Positions 1 through 10,284 of a stretch of 38,507 nucleotides of DNA are shown here, piece by piece. The position numbers and the translations under genes were made by a program. The stretch is from NCBI GenBank assembly GCA_015492645.1, contig WGER01000024.1, forward strand, positions 1 through 38,507, written 5' to 3'. The number at the start of each line of letters is the position of its first letter. Positions within the stretch are counted from its first letter, which is position 1. Under the pieces are notes generated by a model. It was not told where the DNA came from, searched no databases, and saw nothing but the letters and a program-made list of their open reading frames with translations. The DNA comes from Nitrospirota bacterium. GTDB lineage: Bacteria > Nitrospirota > Thermodesulfovibrionia > Thermodesulfovibrionales > JdFR-85.

Positions 1-8
1 ATCTTTTC

Positions 9-42
9 CTCCCTGGAAGTGTAGTGATCTCTGCCCAGGGAG
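9..42. other. Inverted repeat near left edge
   Basis: CTCCCTGG at 9-16 is the exact reverse complement of CCAGGGAG at 35-42, with an 18-base loop. No T-run follows, so it is not a clear terminator. It lies just outside the first repeat unit at 48 and may belong to the same element or to the end of an upstream gene that is not in the window. Confidence 0.4.
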
Positions 43-47
43 ATATT

Positions 48-113
48 ATTTCACGGACAAGAATTTTGAGCTAACAAGAAGGATTTCACGGACAAAAATT
101 ATGAGCTAATGCG
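48..113 (+). repeat. Composite direct repeat, two 27-bp units 35 bp apart
   Basis: Two near-identical units (48-74 and 83-109) each start with ATTTCACGGACA and end with TGAGCTAA; their starts are exactly 35 bases apart. The second unit runs on as TAATGCG. The same two-unit arrangement, with the same 35-base step and a matching TAATACG end, occurs in inverted orientation at 38358-38424. The conserved order of units suggests a defined element end, such as the multiple terminal repeats of some insertion sequences, rather than chance. No transposase gene is visible on this side. The repeat is seen directly; its identity is inference. Confidence 0.8.
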
Positions 114-119
114 GAAAGT

Positions 120-148
120 TTCACAAGACTGCTTCTATGTGGTATAAT
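120..148 (+). promoter_or_regulatory. Sigma-70-type promoter of the dsbC-like gene
   Basis: A TTCACA -35 box (120-125; 5 of 6 to TTGACA) is separated by 17 bases from a perfect TATAAT -10 box (143-148). Transcription would start near 155, about 70 bases before the ATG at 225. The -35 box lies just downstream of the repeat pair, and its TTTCAC core echoes the start of the repeat unit, so the element may supply the -35 half of the promoter. Confidence 0.7.
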
Positions 149-224
149 TCCAAATTCAAGAATTCTTCAAAGTCTTCTGTTATATTGCAGTAGAGGTTCA
201 AAATCCAATACAAAGGAGGAGTTA

Positions 225-2197
<1,973 letters not shown>

Positions 2198-2239
2198 CGG
2201 CATATCGTAGCCGGTAAAATCAAAAAGCGAAGGAGGCAG

Positions 2240-3271
2240 ATGATGAACCTAAATTCCCTGATCAGGAAAGAGGTGAGGAGGCTCTGTCCCTACAAGGCAA
2301 GGCATATCCACTGCAGGGTGAAACTGGATGCTAATGAATCACCCTATAGTTATCCACAACTCCTCCAGAAGGCCCTTGAGGTACACACAAACAGGTATCC
2401 TGATCCTGAAGGCAGGGAACTGAAGAGGGCTGCTGCCAGAAGATGGAGGGTGGGAATGAGAAACATCCTTCTGAGTAATGGTTCTGATGAGATCCTCTAC
2501 TATCTGGTGACCACATTCGGTGGCCCTGTGCTGTTTCCTGCGCCTACCTTCTCGATGTACGGTATCGTCACTCAGGCACTGGGGCAGAAGGCGCTGTCCG
2601 TACCGCTTCAACAGGACTTTGACATTGATATAAGACGCACAATCCGTGCAATAAGGACCCATCGACCTAAGATCATCTTCCTCAGTATTCCTAACAATCC
2701 GACCGGCAACAGTTTTTCTATGGAGAAGGTCCTGAAGGTGGTAGAGGAGACCAGAGGTATTGTAGTGATAGACGAGGCATATCAACCCTTTTCCAGCAGG
2801 AATCACATCATGCTTGTTAGGGAATATCCAAGGGTAGTGGTCATGAGGACCCTGAGTAAGATAGGGTTTGCTGCGCTCCGGGTGGGTTTTCTGATCGGGC
2901 ATCCAGAGGTGGTGGAGATGGTGAACAGGGTGAGGCTACCCTTTAATGTGAATACCCTTTCTCAGACGGTGGCCACTGAGGTGTTTAACAATTATGAGAT
3001 TATCCTGGAGGATGTAAAAAGGATAAAAGAGCAGAGAGAGTATCTGTATGCGAGGATGTCTTCAATCAGAGGGATTCAGGTCTATCCCTCAGATGCAAAC
3101 TTCATCCTCTTTCGGGTCAGGGGAGCAAGGGCTGTATACAGGAGACTCCTGAGAGAAGGGATACTTGTCCGTGATATGACACAGGAGTTGGAGGACTGTC
3201 TGAGGGTGACTGTAGGGACGGAGGAAGAGAACAGGATGTTTGTAGAGGTTCTTGAAAGAATCATGAAATGA
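2240..3271 (+). CDS. hisC: Histidinol-phosphate aminotransferase
   Basis: PLP-dependent class I/II aminotransferase that converts imidazole-acetol phosphate and glutamate to histidinol phosphate in histidine synthesis. It has 343 residues, normal for HisC. Visible are LDANESPY near the N-terminus, the SNGSDEIL motif, IPNNPTGN, VIDEAYQPF, and the Schiff-base lysine in TLSKIG (K207), followed by ALRVGF. An AAGGAGGCAG site precedes tandem ATG codons at 2240 and 2243; either could be used. No other his genes are in the window. A related aromatic or phosphonate aminotransferase cannot be fully excluded, but the motifs fit HisC best. Confidence 0.88.
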   Translation: MMNLNSLIRKEVRRLCPYKARHIHCRVKLDANESPYSYPQLLQKALEVHTNRYPDPEGRELKRAAARRWRVGMRNILLSNGSDEILYYLVTTFGGPVLFPAPTFSMYGIVTQALGQKALSVPLQQDFDIDIRRTIRAIRTHRPKIIFLSIPNNPTGNSFSMEKVLKVVEETRGIVVIDEAYQPFSSRNHIMLVREYPRVVVMRTLSKIGFAALRVGFLIGHPEVVEMVNRVRLPFNVNTLSQTVATEVFNNYEIILEDVKRIKEQREYLYARMSSIRGIQVYPSDANFILFRVRGARAVYRRLLREGILVRDMTQELEDCLRVTVGTEEENRMFVEVLERIMK

Positions 3272-4194
3272 AGAAAAGGGCTGCCCTGGTCTCTATTGTC
3301 TCTAATACCTCCTTAGTTCTGATAAAGACATTTACAGGTCTGGTGACCGGAAGCATTGCTGTGCTTTCTGAGGCGTTCCATAGCGGGACCGATCTGATGG
3401 CATCCCTAATGGCATTCCTTGCAGTGAGGGAGGCTGAAAGACCTGCTGATGAACAACACCCCTTCGGGCATGGAAAGTTCGAGAACCTGAGTGGTCTGTT
3501 TGAATCTGCACTGATACTTGTGGCCTCAGGTTTTATCTATTACGAATCCATAAAGAGACTGATTGTGGGGTCAGAATTGAGGATGGCCTGGCTGGCACTG
3601 GCTGTGATGGCCTTTTCAGCAGTAATAAACCTTATAGTCTCGTGGTATCTCTTCAGGGTCTCCCGTAAAACAGACTCTATAGCGCTTGAGGCGGATGCAA
3701 GACATCTCAGGGCGGATGTCTACAGCAGTTCAGGGGTCTTCATAGGTCTCGGAACCGTGCATCTGACCGGCCTTCAGGCGATTGATCCCCTGGTGGGTGC
3801 AGTGATCGCCACTTTCATCCTCTTAGAGGGCATGATGCTCGGGAAGAGGTCAATAGAGGGATTGCTTGACAGGGCCCTTCCACCTGAGGAGATTGAGATC
3901 ATTCGGGAGGTCTTGGATGCACACAGAGGTGTTATAAAGGAGTATCACGAACTGAAGACCAGGAAGGCAGGCAGTGACAGACACATTGAACTGCACATGG
4001 TTGTCTGCAGGGAGGAGAGGATAGAGGAGACACACAGGACAATGGACAGTATCGAGAAGGCCCTCAGAGAGAGGTTGCCCCGCAGCAGGGTTGTCATCCA
4101 TCCTGAGCCATGTACACACCACTCAGAGGAGTGTCCGCAGAACTGCTACTGGCTCAGTATCAGGAAGCACTCGGAGGAGTCGCAGAACTCTTAG
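3268..4194 (+). CDS. Cation diffusion facilitator family metal exporter
   Basis: Inner-membrane divalent-metal/proton antiporter of the CDF family, 308 residues with about six membrane segments in the first 200. Metal-site motifs are visible: HSGTD in the second helix, HPFGHGKFEN after it, and a second site in DARHLRADVYSS. The cytoplasmic C-terminal domain (about 205-290) has the usual alpha-beta pattern. It starts by ATGA overlap with hisC. The tail contains a Cys/His-rich stretch, CTHHSEECPQNC, which may bind metal. Specificity (Fe, Zn, Mn or Co) cannot be read from sequence. The last 35 bases overlap the convergent DUF4340-type gene. Confidence 0.9.
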   Translation: MKKRAALVSIVSNTSLVLIKTFTGLVTGSIAVLSEAFHSGTDLMASLMAFLAVREAERPADEQHPFGHGKFENLSGLFESALILVASGFIYYESIKRLIVGSELRMAWLALAVMAFSAVINLIVSWYLFRVSRKTDSIALEADARHLRADVYSSSGVFIGLGTVHLTGLQAIDPLVGAVIATFILLEGMMLGKRSIEGLLDRALPPEEIEIIREVLDAHRGVIKEYHELKTRKAGSDRHIELHMVVCREERIEETHRTMDSIEKALRERLPRSRVVIHPEPCTHHSEECPQNCYWLSIRKHSEESQNS

Positions 4195-5065
4195 GTCTGC
4201 TGAAGAGCCGCTCTACTGTATAGTCTGAAACCCTGTAGGGATGACCTTCGTGTATGATGTAGTGCTGTTTGTCGGCCTTGAAGACCTCCATCTTTTTCAC
4301 TCCACCAGAGGTGTCAACCTCTATAATACCTACCCTGTCTGCCCCTTCAGGCAACCTGTCTTTCTTCGGAAAACCGGTTGCCTTCAGATCGCTTATGAAG
4401 GTGAGGTATTCCTTGACTTCTTCATCATTGAGGGGTTCTTCTCTTGCATACCATCTTCCTTCCCTCTTTTGCATCACAAAGGTCTCTTTCTCCTTCTGCC
4501 ATCTTATGGCCTCTATCCCCCTCTGGTCTATCTTCAGGATGGTCTTGTCCCTGAAGTCATCCCTGCCAGAGGGGAGTGCGTCAGCAACCCCGGCGTCCAC
4601 TAAATAAACTGTTTTGTCCCTATCTCTCCTTACATATACGAGTGAGTATCGGGGACCCCTTTTTCCGACATATACTTTTTGCTCTCCTGTTGGACCCTTC
4701 AGGAGGATATAGTCTGAGTCTTCAGAGAGTTTGTATATTCCGTATTTGTCAGGGTCATCGGTTATTGGATTCTCAAGGACCGTGTTTTTCAACTTTTCTA
4801 ATAACCTGTTTATCCTCTCTTCGTCTGCCTTCCACTTGATCGGCTTCTGCATTACCCATCCGCTGTCTGTCTTCTTGAAGTGATAGTCACTGTCGCCCTT
4901 TTTTACCTCTATCTCCTCTGCCTGAAAGGATGGATCAATAAGGGTGGATGGAGGGCCCTTTCCTACAATGAGGGGTATGAGATACAGCATCATCAGCACT
5001 CCGGCAACCACTGGCAGGATGTAGTATCTCATAGGTTTATCCTCCTCCTCTTGCCAAAACTCCAC
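4160..5065 (-). CDS. DUF4340-type membrane-anchored protein of a Gld-like ABC system
   Basis: A 301-residue protein with one N-terminal membrane anchor (about residues 11-30), then a long soluble outer region built of beta-rich repeats (YVGKRGPRYSLVYVRRDRDKTVYLVD and similar), as in DUF4340 proteins. These are usually encoded directly after GldG-like genes, as here. The molecular role is unknown; it may be a periplasmic partner of the ABC complex. It is the last gene of the minus-strand operon, starts inside the end of the gldG-like gene (37-base overlap), and its stop lies inside the end of the CDF gene on the opposite strand. Confidence 0.8.
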   Translation of the reverse strand: MEFWQEEEDKPMRYYILPVVAGVLMMLYLIPLIVGKGPPSTLIDPSFQAEEIEVKKGDSDYHFKKTDSGWVMQKPIKWKADEERINRLLEKLKNTVLENPITDDPDKYGIYKLSEDSDYILLKGPTGEQKVYVGKRGPRYSLVYVRRDRDKTVYLVDAGVADALPSGRDDFRDKTILKIDQRGIEAIRWQKEKETFVMQKREGRWYAREEPLNDEEVKEYLTFISDLKATGFPKKDRLPEGADRVGIIEVDTSGGVKKMEVFKADKQHYIIHEGHPYRVSDYTVERLFSRPKSSATPPSAS

Positions 5066-6519
5066 ACCACCACTCCCACCAGTACTGTTATTATCGGTGG
5101 AATCAGTATGATTGAATATTTTATCGCCTTCTGCAGGCCTGCAGGGACCACCTTGATCGGGTGTCCTGAGAATCTCTTTGACCTTATTGTGATGAGCGAA
5201 TCATCCTCAAGAAGCCAGTCTATACAGTTCAGGATGAACTGGGCATTGCCAGGGGCCTGTATAAATTCATCTGTGACAAACTCGCTATCTGATACCACTA
5301 TCAGTCTGCTTCTACCCTCCTTTAAATCTGCCTCTTCAGGGTAGGCAGAGTTTATGTCACCAGCAAGGATCACCGCCACCGGAGAGGCCGGTCCAGAAAA
5401 ATCAGATGCATTAAAAGACCTTCCGACCCCAACATAAAAGGGCGACCTCAAGACACCGGAACGATTGGTTGTCCTCGCAAGGATGGTTACATTTCTATTG
5501 CCTGAATCAAACCCTATTGGGGAGGTGTATCCGAACGTGAGTGTCTCTATATCCCTTGTTATAATCATCTCTCTGTTCAGGTTGACCACCTTGGGAAAGA
5601 AGGGATACCTCACCACCGTGGTGAACAGGAACCCGCCCCGCCTTTCGCTCACATTCACCATACCTGAAGAGAGGTCATACACCAGGGCAGGCTCGATCTT
5701 CAACCCGTATCTGTCCAGAAGTTCCTCCACCCCGGTGTTGATCTCCCTGCCAAAACCATACTGCAGGTCGGCGTCCACCCTGTCGATGAGGAACAGTACC
5801 TTCCCCCCTCTCATTATAAACTGGTCTATCTTCAACAGTTCATCCTTTGTGAACTTCTGTCTCGGGCCGACAACCAGGAGCAGATCTATATCCTTCATAT
5901 CTCCATCTTTGGTGTTTACATTTTTGAGATGATACTGCCTTCTCAGGAGTTCCCTTAAGGTGTTCAGTCGGGGTTCACCATGACCTGTTACGAGACCGAT
6001 AGTCTTTTTTCCTTCCAGTTGGATGGTCCTTAAGGTGGAGGATATCTCATATTCAAGATTGGAAGGGTCTGTCACGACAGGAATCGTTTCGATCTTATCA
6101 CCTGAGACAAAGGCAAGCCCCATATATACCTTCTTGATCTGTATCTGGTCGTTCTCAATCGCATTCACCTGCACAGGGGGAATCCCATACCTGGCTGCCT
6201 CTGACTCAAAATTACTGCTGTCAGGGTCTACCCTGTCTACACTCAATCTGCCTCCCGAAAGCCTCCTGTAGTCCCTTAAGAGGTCAAGGACATACCGTGC
6301 TGCCGTGTTATAGGGATAGGGGATGTCTCTTGAGAAAAAGACCTTTACAGTCACCCTGTTCTTCATTGTATTTAGTATCCTCTCTGTCGCCTGAGAGAGG
6401 GTGTATAGTTTCTTCTCAGTTAGGTCTATGTTGAGCATATATCTGTCTGCAAGGAGTGTTCCAAAGACCAGGATGAGGAACATGGAGAGGAGATTTATGT
6501 ACCACAACCTCCGTGTCAT
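5029..6519 (-). CDS. GldG-like ABC transporter auxiliary protein
   Basis: A 496-residue protein with a membrane helix at the N-terminus (about 8-25) and another near the C-terminus (about 465-488), enclosing a large extracytoplasmic region. The pattern matches the GldG/ABC-type 'auxiliary' family: NIDLTEKKLYTLSQATERIL near the start, VTGHGEPRL in the middle (about 178-186), and GGKVLFLID. In Bacteroidetes GldA-F-G serve gliding and secretion, but homologues occur widely with unknown substrates, so function should not be copied over. It overlaps the permease gene by 4 bases and the DUF4340 gene by 37. Confidence 0.85.
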   Translation of the reverse strand: MTRRLWYINLLSMFLILVFGTLLADRYMLNIDLTEKKLYTLSQATERILNTMKNRVTVKVFFSRDIPYPYNTAARYVLDLLRDYRRLSGGRLSVDRVDPDSSNFESEAARYGIPPVQVNAIENDQIQIKKVYMGLAFVSGDKIETIPVVTDPSNLEYEISSTLRTIQLEGKKTIGLVTGHGEPRLNTLRELLRRQYHLKNVNTKDGDMKDIDLLLVVGPRQKFTKDELLKIDQFIMRGGKVLFLIDRVDADLQYGFGREINTGVEELLDRYGLKIEPALVYDLSSGMVNVSERRGGFLFTTVVRYPFFPKVVNLNREMIITRDIETLTFGYTSPIGFDSGNRNVTILARTTNRSGVLRSPFYVGVGRSFNASDFSGPASPVAVILAGDINSAYPEEADLKEGRSRLIVVSDSEFVTDEFIQAPGNAQFILNCIDWLLEDDSLITIRSKRFSGHPIKVVPAGLQKAIKYSIILIPPIITVLVGVVVWSFGKRRRINL

Positions 6520-7220
6520 CCCTTCCTCCTCACCAGTACAAAGGTGCTGAGCATCAAGAAGAGGGCGTTAACACATCCGAAGTAGACCAGGTCTGACAGA
6601 CTCACCACACCTCTTATCATATCCTCAAAGTGTCCTAACATTGTGAACCGTGCTATCGCATCCTGCAACTGAACGGGCAGGATCATCTGGAGCCTCTGGA
6701 CGATAAAGAAGGCGAATATAATGCTGAAGCCAACTACAAAGGCGACCACCTGGCTTGACGTTAGTGAGGAGGCAAAGAGAGAGATTGATATGTATGTAAT
6801 GCCGAGCAACAGGATCGCTAAGTAGTTTCCGATAATCACCCCTCCATCGGGCTCTCCAAGCAGATACAGTACTGGCAGATAGAGGATGGTGATTGAGAGT
6901 ATAAACACAAACAACACAACCGATGCCAGATACTTGCTCAACACCACCTCCCATTCTTTCACTGGCAGTGTTAATAACAACTGAAGGGTGTCCACCTTTT
7001 TCTCTTCTGCCAGCACCCTCATTGTTATGGCAGGTAGAAAGAACATTAAAAGCAGTGGCATCACATCCAGCATTCCCCTCAGTTCTGCCTCTCTAACCAG
7101 AAAGAGGCTATTGGTAAAGAACCAGCCTGTGATGAGCAGAAAGATCGCGCCTATGATATAGGCCATCGGAGAGTAAAAGAGGTGTTTCAGTTCCTTTTTA
7201 AGCAGTGCCCTGAACCTCAT
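6516..7220 (-). CDS. ABC-2 type permease, GldF-like
   Basis: A 234-residue integral membrane protein with about six hydrophobic segments. The opening ALLKKELKHLFYSPMAYIIGA and the FLPAITMRVLAEEKK segment are typical of ABC-2 permeases of the GldF/NosY type. It should form the membrane channel half of the transporter with the ATPase encoded just upstream (23-base overlap) and the GldG-like protein downstream. The substrate is not predictable from sequence. Confidence 0.85.
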   Translation of the reverse strand: MRFRALLKKELKHLFYSPMAYIIGAIFLLITGWFFTNSLFLVREAELRGMLDVMPLLLMFFLPAITMRVLAEEKKVDTLQLLLTLPVKEWEVVLSKYLASVVLFVFILSITILYLPVLYLLGEPDGGVIIGNYLAILLLGITYISISLFASSLTSSQVVAFVVGFSIIFAFFIVQRLQMILPVQLQDAIARFTMLGHFEDMIRGVVSLSDLVYFGCVNALFLMLSTFVLVRRKG

Positions 7221-8127
7221 CCTCTCTCACCGTCAGTTCCCTGAATATCTCTTCCAAGGTCCTCTTCTCACTGTACATCTCAAGAAGTATCACATCCTGT
7301 GATTTGATGAATCTATATATATCCTCTCTTATATCATTCCCTTTCTCGGGTGTTATCCTGACACTGATGGTCCCATCCTCCCTCGATAGCACCTCCACCC
7401 TTCCGAATCTGTTGAGTTGATCAGGCTCAAGATCACCCCTGTACTGGACAACCACTGTACCACCAGACAGTTCCGTCTTGAGGGTCTCAATAGGGCTGTC
7501 TGCAACAATTCTTCCACGATTTATTACCACCACCCTGCTGCAGGTCTGTTCAACCTCAGGAAGTATATGGGTTGAAAGGAGCACGGTCTTCTCACTACCC
7601 AATTGCCTGATTAACTGTCTGATCTCATCAATCTGCAATGGGTCCAGCCCGGTGGTCGGTTCGTCGAGGATGAGAATTGGTGGGTTATGGAGCACCGCCT
7701 GTGCGATTGCCACCCTCTGTCTGTAGCCCTTTGAGAGTGTTCCGATACTCTGTGTAAGCACGTCTCCTATGCCACAGAGTTCCACTGTCTGCCTCAGTGC
7801 CTTCGTCTTCTCGGTTACACCCCTCACATCTGCGACAAAGCAGAGGAAGTCATATACCGTGAGGTCATCGTAAAGTGGGGCGTTCTCAGGAAGATATCCG
7901 AGTCTTTTCTTAACCTTCCAGGGATCCTTTCTGACGTCTAACTCATCAACCAAGACCGTGCCTGATGTTGGATTCAGATACCCGGTGATTATCTGCATGG
8001 TTGTGGTCTTGCCCGCACCGTTAGGACCCAGAAAACCCACCACCTCCTGAGGCCTTACCATAAAGGTTACATCCTCCAGGGCCTTTATATGACCGTAGTG
8101 TTTGGTAAGGTTGACAACCTCAATCAT
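7198..8127 (-). CDS. ABC transporter ATP-binding protein, GldA-like
   Basis: A 309-residue cytoplasmic ATPase. It shows Walker A GPNGAGKTT (about 34-42), a Q-loop region in RLGYLPENAPLYDDLT, the signature LSKGYRQR, Walker B ILILDEPTTGLD and the switch histidine in LLSTH. A C-terminal extension of about 80 residues follows the nucleotide-binding domain, as in GldA/CcmA-type subunits. First gene of the four-gene minus-strand operon; its promoter must lie in the 212-base divergent gap shared with cooC. Signature LSKGY instead of LSGGQ is usual for this subfamily. Confidence 0.9.
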   Translation of the reverse strand: MIEVVNLTKHYGHIKALEDVTFMVRPQEVVGFLGPNGAGKTTTMQIITGYLNPTSGTVLVDELDVRKDPWKVKKRLGYLPENAPLYDDLTVYDFLCFVADVRGVTEKTKALRQTVELCGIGDVLTQSIGTLSKGYRQRVAIAQAVLHNPPILILDEPTTGLDPLQIDEIRQLIRQLGSEKTVLLSTHILPEVEQTCSRVVVINRGRIVADSPIETLKTELSGGTVVVQYRGDLEPDQLNRFGRVEVLSREDGTISVRITPEKGNDIREDIYRFIKSQDVILLEMYSEKRTLEEIFRELTVREDEVQGTA

Positions 8128-8339
8128 AGAAATTAGATGTCTGGAGCATTTCAGAGATTAGGTTATTCAAGACTCGAGGCCACCTGGTTAAAAAATTTAA
8201 AATATGGACCATGAATCTGTCAAGAGGCGGTCTCTAATTTGCCATTGGCCTTTAGTCAAAAACCAATGTAAGTCTAACGCCAATCTACGGAATCTCTGTG
8301 TCTCTGGACAGTTTTTTTGTCCAAATGTTAATATTTTTT
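8128..8339. promoter_or_regulatory. Divergent intergenic region, gldA-like / cooC
   Basis: This 212-base gap must hold the promoters of both flanking operons. I see a 6-base inverted repeat CATTGG (8243-8248) / CCAATG (8263-8268), whose arm spacing would suit a protein-binding site, and a GGAC-T7-GTCC inverted repeat at 8307-8322 just before the cooC start. I cannot point to a clear -35/-10 pair. Any regulatory role is inference. Confidence 0.35.
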
Positions 8340-9113
8340 ATGAAGATAGCCATAACCGGAAAGGGAGGGGTGGGTAAAACCACCCTTTCTGCTGTGTTGA
8401 GTCACCTCTACGCCTCTGAGGGTAGAAGGGTCCTTGCGGTAGATGCAGACCCGGATGCCAATCTCGCCCAGGCGTTTGGTCTGTCCGCAGAGCAGATCAG
8501 AGACCTCAAGCCCATCTCGGAATTGACAGACCTGATAACAGAAAGGACAGGGGCGAGACCGGGGAGCATGGGTGGTGTCTTCAGGCTGAATCCAAAGGTA
8601 GACGATATACCTGAGGGTTATGGTAAGAGGCTAAATGGGATTACTCTAATCGTGATAGGCAAGACGAAGGAGGCTTCCTCGGGCTGTTACTGTCCTGAGA
8701 ATGTCTTTCTGAGGAGGCTCCTTAGGCACTTAGTGGTGGAAAGAGATGAGGTTGTCATTGTGGACATGGAGGCAGGAATAGAGCACCTGACAAGGGGGAC
8801 TGCTGAGGGCGTGGATGCCCTGCTGGTGGTTGTAGAGCCCGGTCAGAGGTCCCTGCAGACGGCCCATACGGTCAAAGGGATGGCAGAGACGATGGGGGTG
8901 AAGAGGGTCTTTGTGGTTGCCAACAAGGTGAGGGGTGATGAAGACCTCCGGTATATTGAAGAAAACCTTGAAGATATGAGACTCCTTGGCAGGATCAGTT
9001 ATAATCCAGCGATAATGGAGGCCGATATGAAGGGTGAGGCGCCCTATCAGTCCTGTCCTGAGACAGTGGAGGAGGTAAGACGGATAAAGGAGGCACTTGA
9101 GGAGGCCCGATGA
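8340..9113 (+). CDS. cooC: CooC-type ATPase, CO dehydrogenase nickel-insertion factor
   Basis: Soluble MinD/SIMIBI-class ATPase of 257 residues. CooC couples ATP hydrolysis to nickel delivery into the C-cluster of carbon monoxide dehydrogenase. Visible are the deviant Walker A GKGGVGKTT (residues 7-15), DADPDANL, the metal-binding CxC motif in GCYCPEN (C116, C118), VDMEAG and the base-recognising VVANKVRG. I chose the ATG at 8340 because family members begin MKIAITGKGG; a GTG at 8298 would add 14 residues that do not look conserved. Neither start has a good Shine-Dalgarno site. The gene overlaps the following cyclo-ligase (ATGA), tying it to folate C1 metabolism. No cooS/acsA is present here. 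Confidence 0.88.
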   Translation: MKIAITGKGGVGKTTLSAVLSHLYASEGRRVLAVDADPDANLAQAFGLSAEQIRDLKPISELTDLITERTGARPGSMGGVFRLNPKVDDIPEGYGKRLNGITLIVIGKTKEASSGCYCPENVFLRRLLRHLVVERDEVVIVDMEAGIEHLTRGTAEGVDALLVVVEPGQRSLQTAHTVKGMAETMGVKRVFVVANKVRGDEDLRYIEENLEDMRLLGRISYNPAIMEADMKGEAPYQSCPETVEEVRRIKEALEEAR

Positions 9114-9685
9114 CAAAGGCGGATTTAAGGAGAGATCTCTTAAAGAGGAGGGCCTTGATGGATAGCAGATCAAGGGCCCTCAAGAGCAGGGCAATAGGGG
9201 AGAGACTGAAGGGCCTGAAGGAGTATTCTGAGGCAAGGGTTATCGGATTGTTTGCCTCTTTCGGCTCAGAGGTCCAGACCTCTGGTATAATAGAGGATGC
9301 CCTTGGCAGGGGTAAGATGGTGGTCCTGCCAAGGGTGGATCGTGCAGAGGGGTTGCTCAAACTCTACTGGATACAGAGTCTATCAGAACTCAGCCCTGGC
9401 ACGATGGGGATTCCCGAGCCTGAGCCCCTCGCTGAAAGAGAGGTGAAGGGCCATATACTGGAGTTGGTGGTGGTTCCAGGTGTTGCCTTTGATGAGAGGG
9501 GAGGGCGTATAGGATACGGAGGCGGGTATTACGATAGACTCCTTGCTCCCCTGAAGGGCAGGGTGCCCATAGTGGCTGTAGGTTTTGAGGAGCAGATGGT
9601 GCATGAGGTGCCTCTGATGGCCCATGATGTGAGGGTTGACATCATAGTTACAGAAAGCAGGGTCATATACTGTGATGGATGTTGA
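9110..9685 (+). CDS. 5-formyltetrahydrofolate cyclo-ligase
   Basis: Cytoplasmic 191-residue enzyme converting 5-formyl-THF to 5,10-methenyl-THF with ATP, returning a dead-end folate to the C1 pool. Family marks are the N-terminal [20 protein letters not shown] basic helix, [11 protein letters not shown], and the nucleotide/folate-binding [13 protein letters not shown] near residue 145. It overlaps cooC by 4 bases and folE by about 11, so the three genes are probably one transcript. In many bacteria this gene (ygfA/fau) sits next to 6S RNA; here the 6S-like candidate lies next to rarA instead. Confidence 0.92.
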   Translation: MTKADLRRDLLKRRALMDSRSRALKSRAIGERLKGLKEYSEARVIGLFASFGSEVQTSGIIEDALGRGKMVVLPRVDRAEGLLKLYWIQSLSELSPGTMGIPEPEPLAEREVKGHILELVVVPGVAFDERGGRIGYGGGYYDRLLAPLKGRVPIVAVGFEEQMVHEVPLMAHDVRVDIIVTESRVIYCDGC

Positions 9686-10232
9686 GAAGATAAAGAGGGG
9701 TGTAAGGCTCATACTTGAGGGGATAGGTGAGGATCCTGAGAGGCCTGGCCTGAAGAGCACTCCAGCGAGAGTGGCCAAGATGTATGAAGAACTCTTTTCA
9801 GGTCTTTATGCCTCTGCAGAACAACTGCTCACCCCCATTGAGGGAGAAAGACATGATGAGATGGTGATGTTGAAGGACATCCCCTTTTATTCCATCTGTG
9901 AGCACCACCTCCTGCCCTTCTTCGGGAGGGCACATATTGCCTATATCCCTGAAGGTGGCAGGATTGTGGGGATCGGTGAACTCGCAAAGGCCTTAGAGGT
10001 GCTCGCGAAGAGGCCCCAGGTACAGGAACGACTCACCTCACAACTGGCCGATATGATAATGGATAGACTCACCCCTAAGGGGGCGATGGTGATCATAGAT
10101 GCAGAACACCTGTGTCTCAGTATGAGGGGGATAAAGAAGCCCGGTGCAAGGACAGTCACATCTGCGGTGAGGGGGATCTTCAGGACAAAACAGTCCACCA
10201 GGGAGGAGATGCTGGAGTTATTGACAAAATAA
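9675..10232 (+). CDS. folE: GTP cyclohydrolase I
   Basis: Converts GTP to dihydroneopterin triphosphate, the first step of folate synthesis, and also feeds queuosine precursor synthesis. The 185-residue protein shows [23 protein letters not shown], the zinc-site [12 protein letters not shown], the [20 protein letters not shown] core, and [11 protein letters not shown] with the second zinc cysteine. The ATG at 9675 is preferred; a GTG codon directly before it (9672) is also possible. It begins inside the end of the cyclo-ligase gene. Confidence 0.95.
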   Translation: MDVEKIKRGVRLILEGIGEDPERPGLKSTPARVAKMYEELFSGLYASAEQLLTPIEGERHDEMVMLKDIPFYSICEHHLLPFFGRAHIAYIPEGGRIVGIGELAKALEVLAKRPQVQERLTSQLADMIMDRLTPKGAMVIIDAEHLCLSMRGIKKPGARTVTSAVRGIFRTKQSTREEMLELLTK

Positions 10233-10284
10233 GGGATTGTATGCCTTGATTTTCAAGGCCTGAGAAATCAGATTGGGAGGTATC

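Noticed and set aside
48-113. CRISPR array
   Set aside because: Only two units with 8-9-base spacers, and the same pair recurs at the other end of the window; no cas genes.
8298-8339. Upstream GTG start for CooC
   Set aside because: The extra 14 residues contain no family features; the family begins with MKIAITGKGG at 8340.
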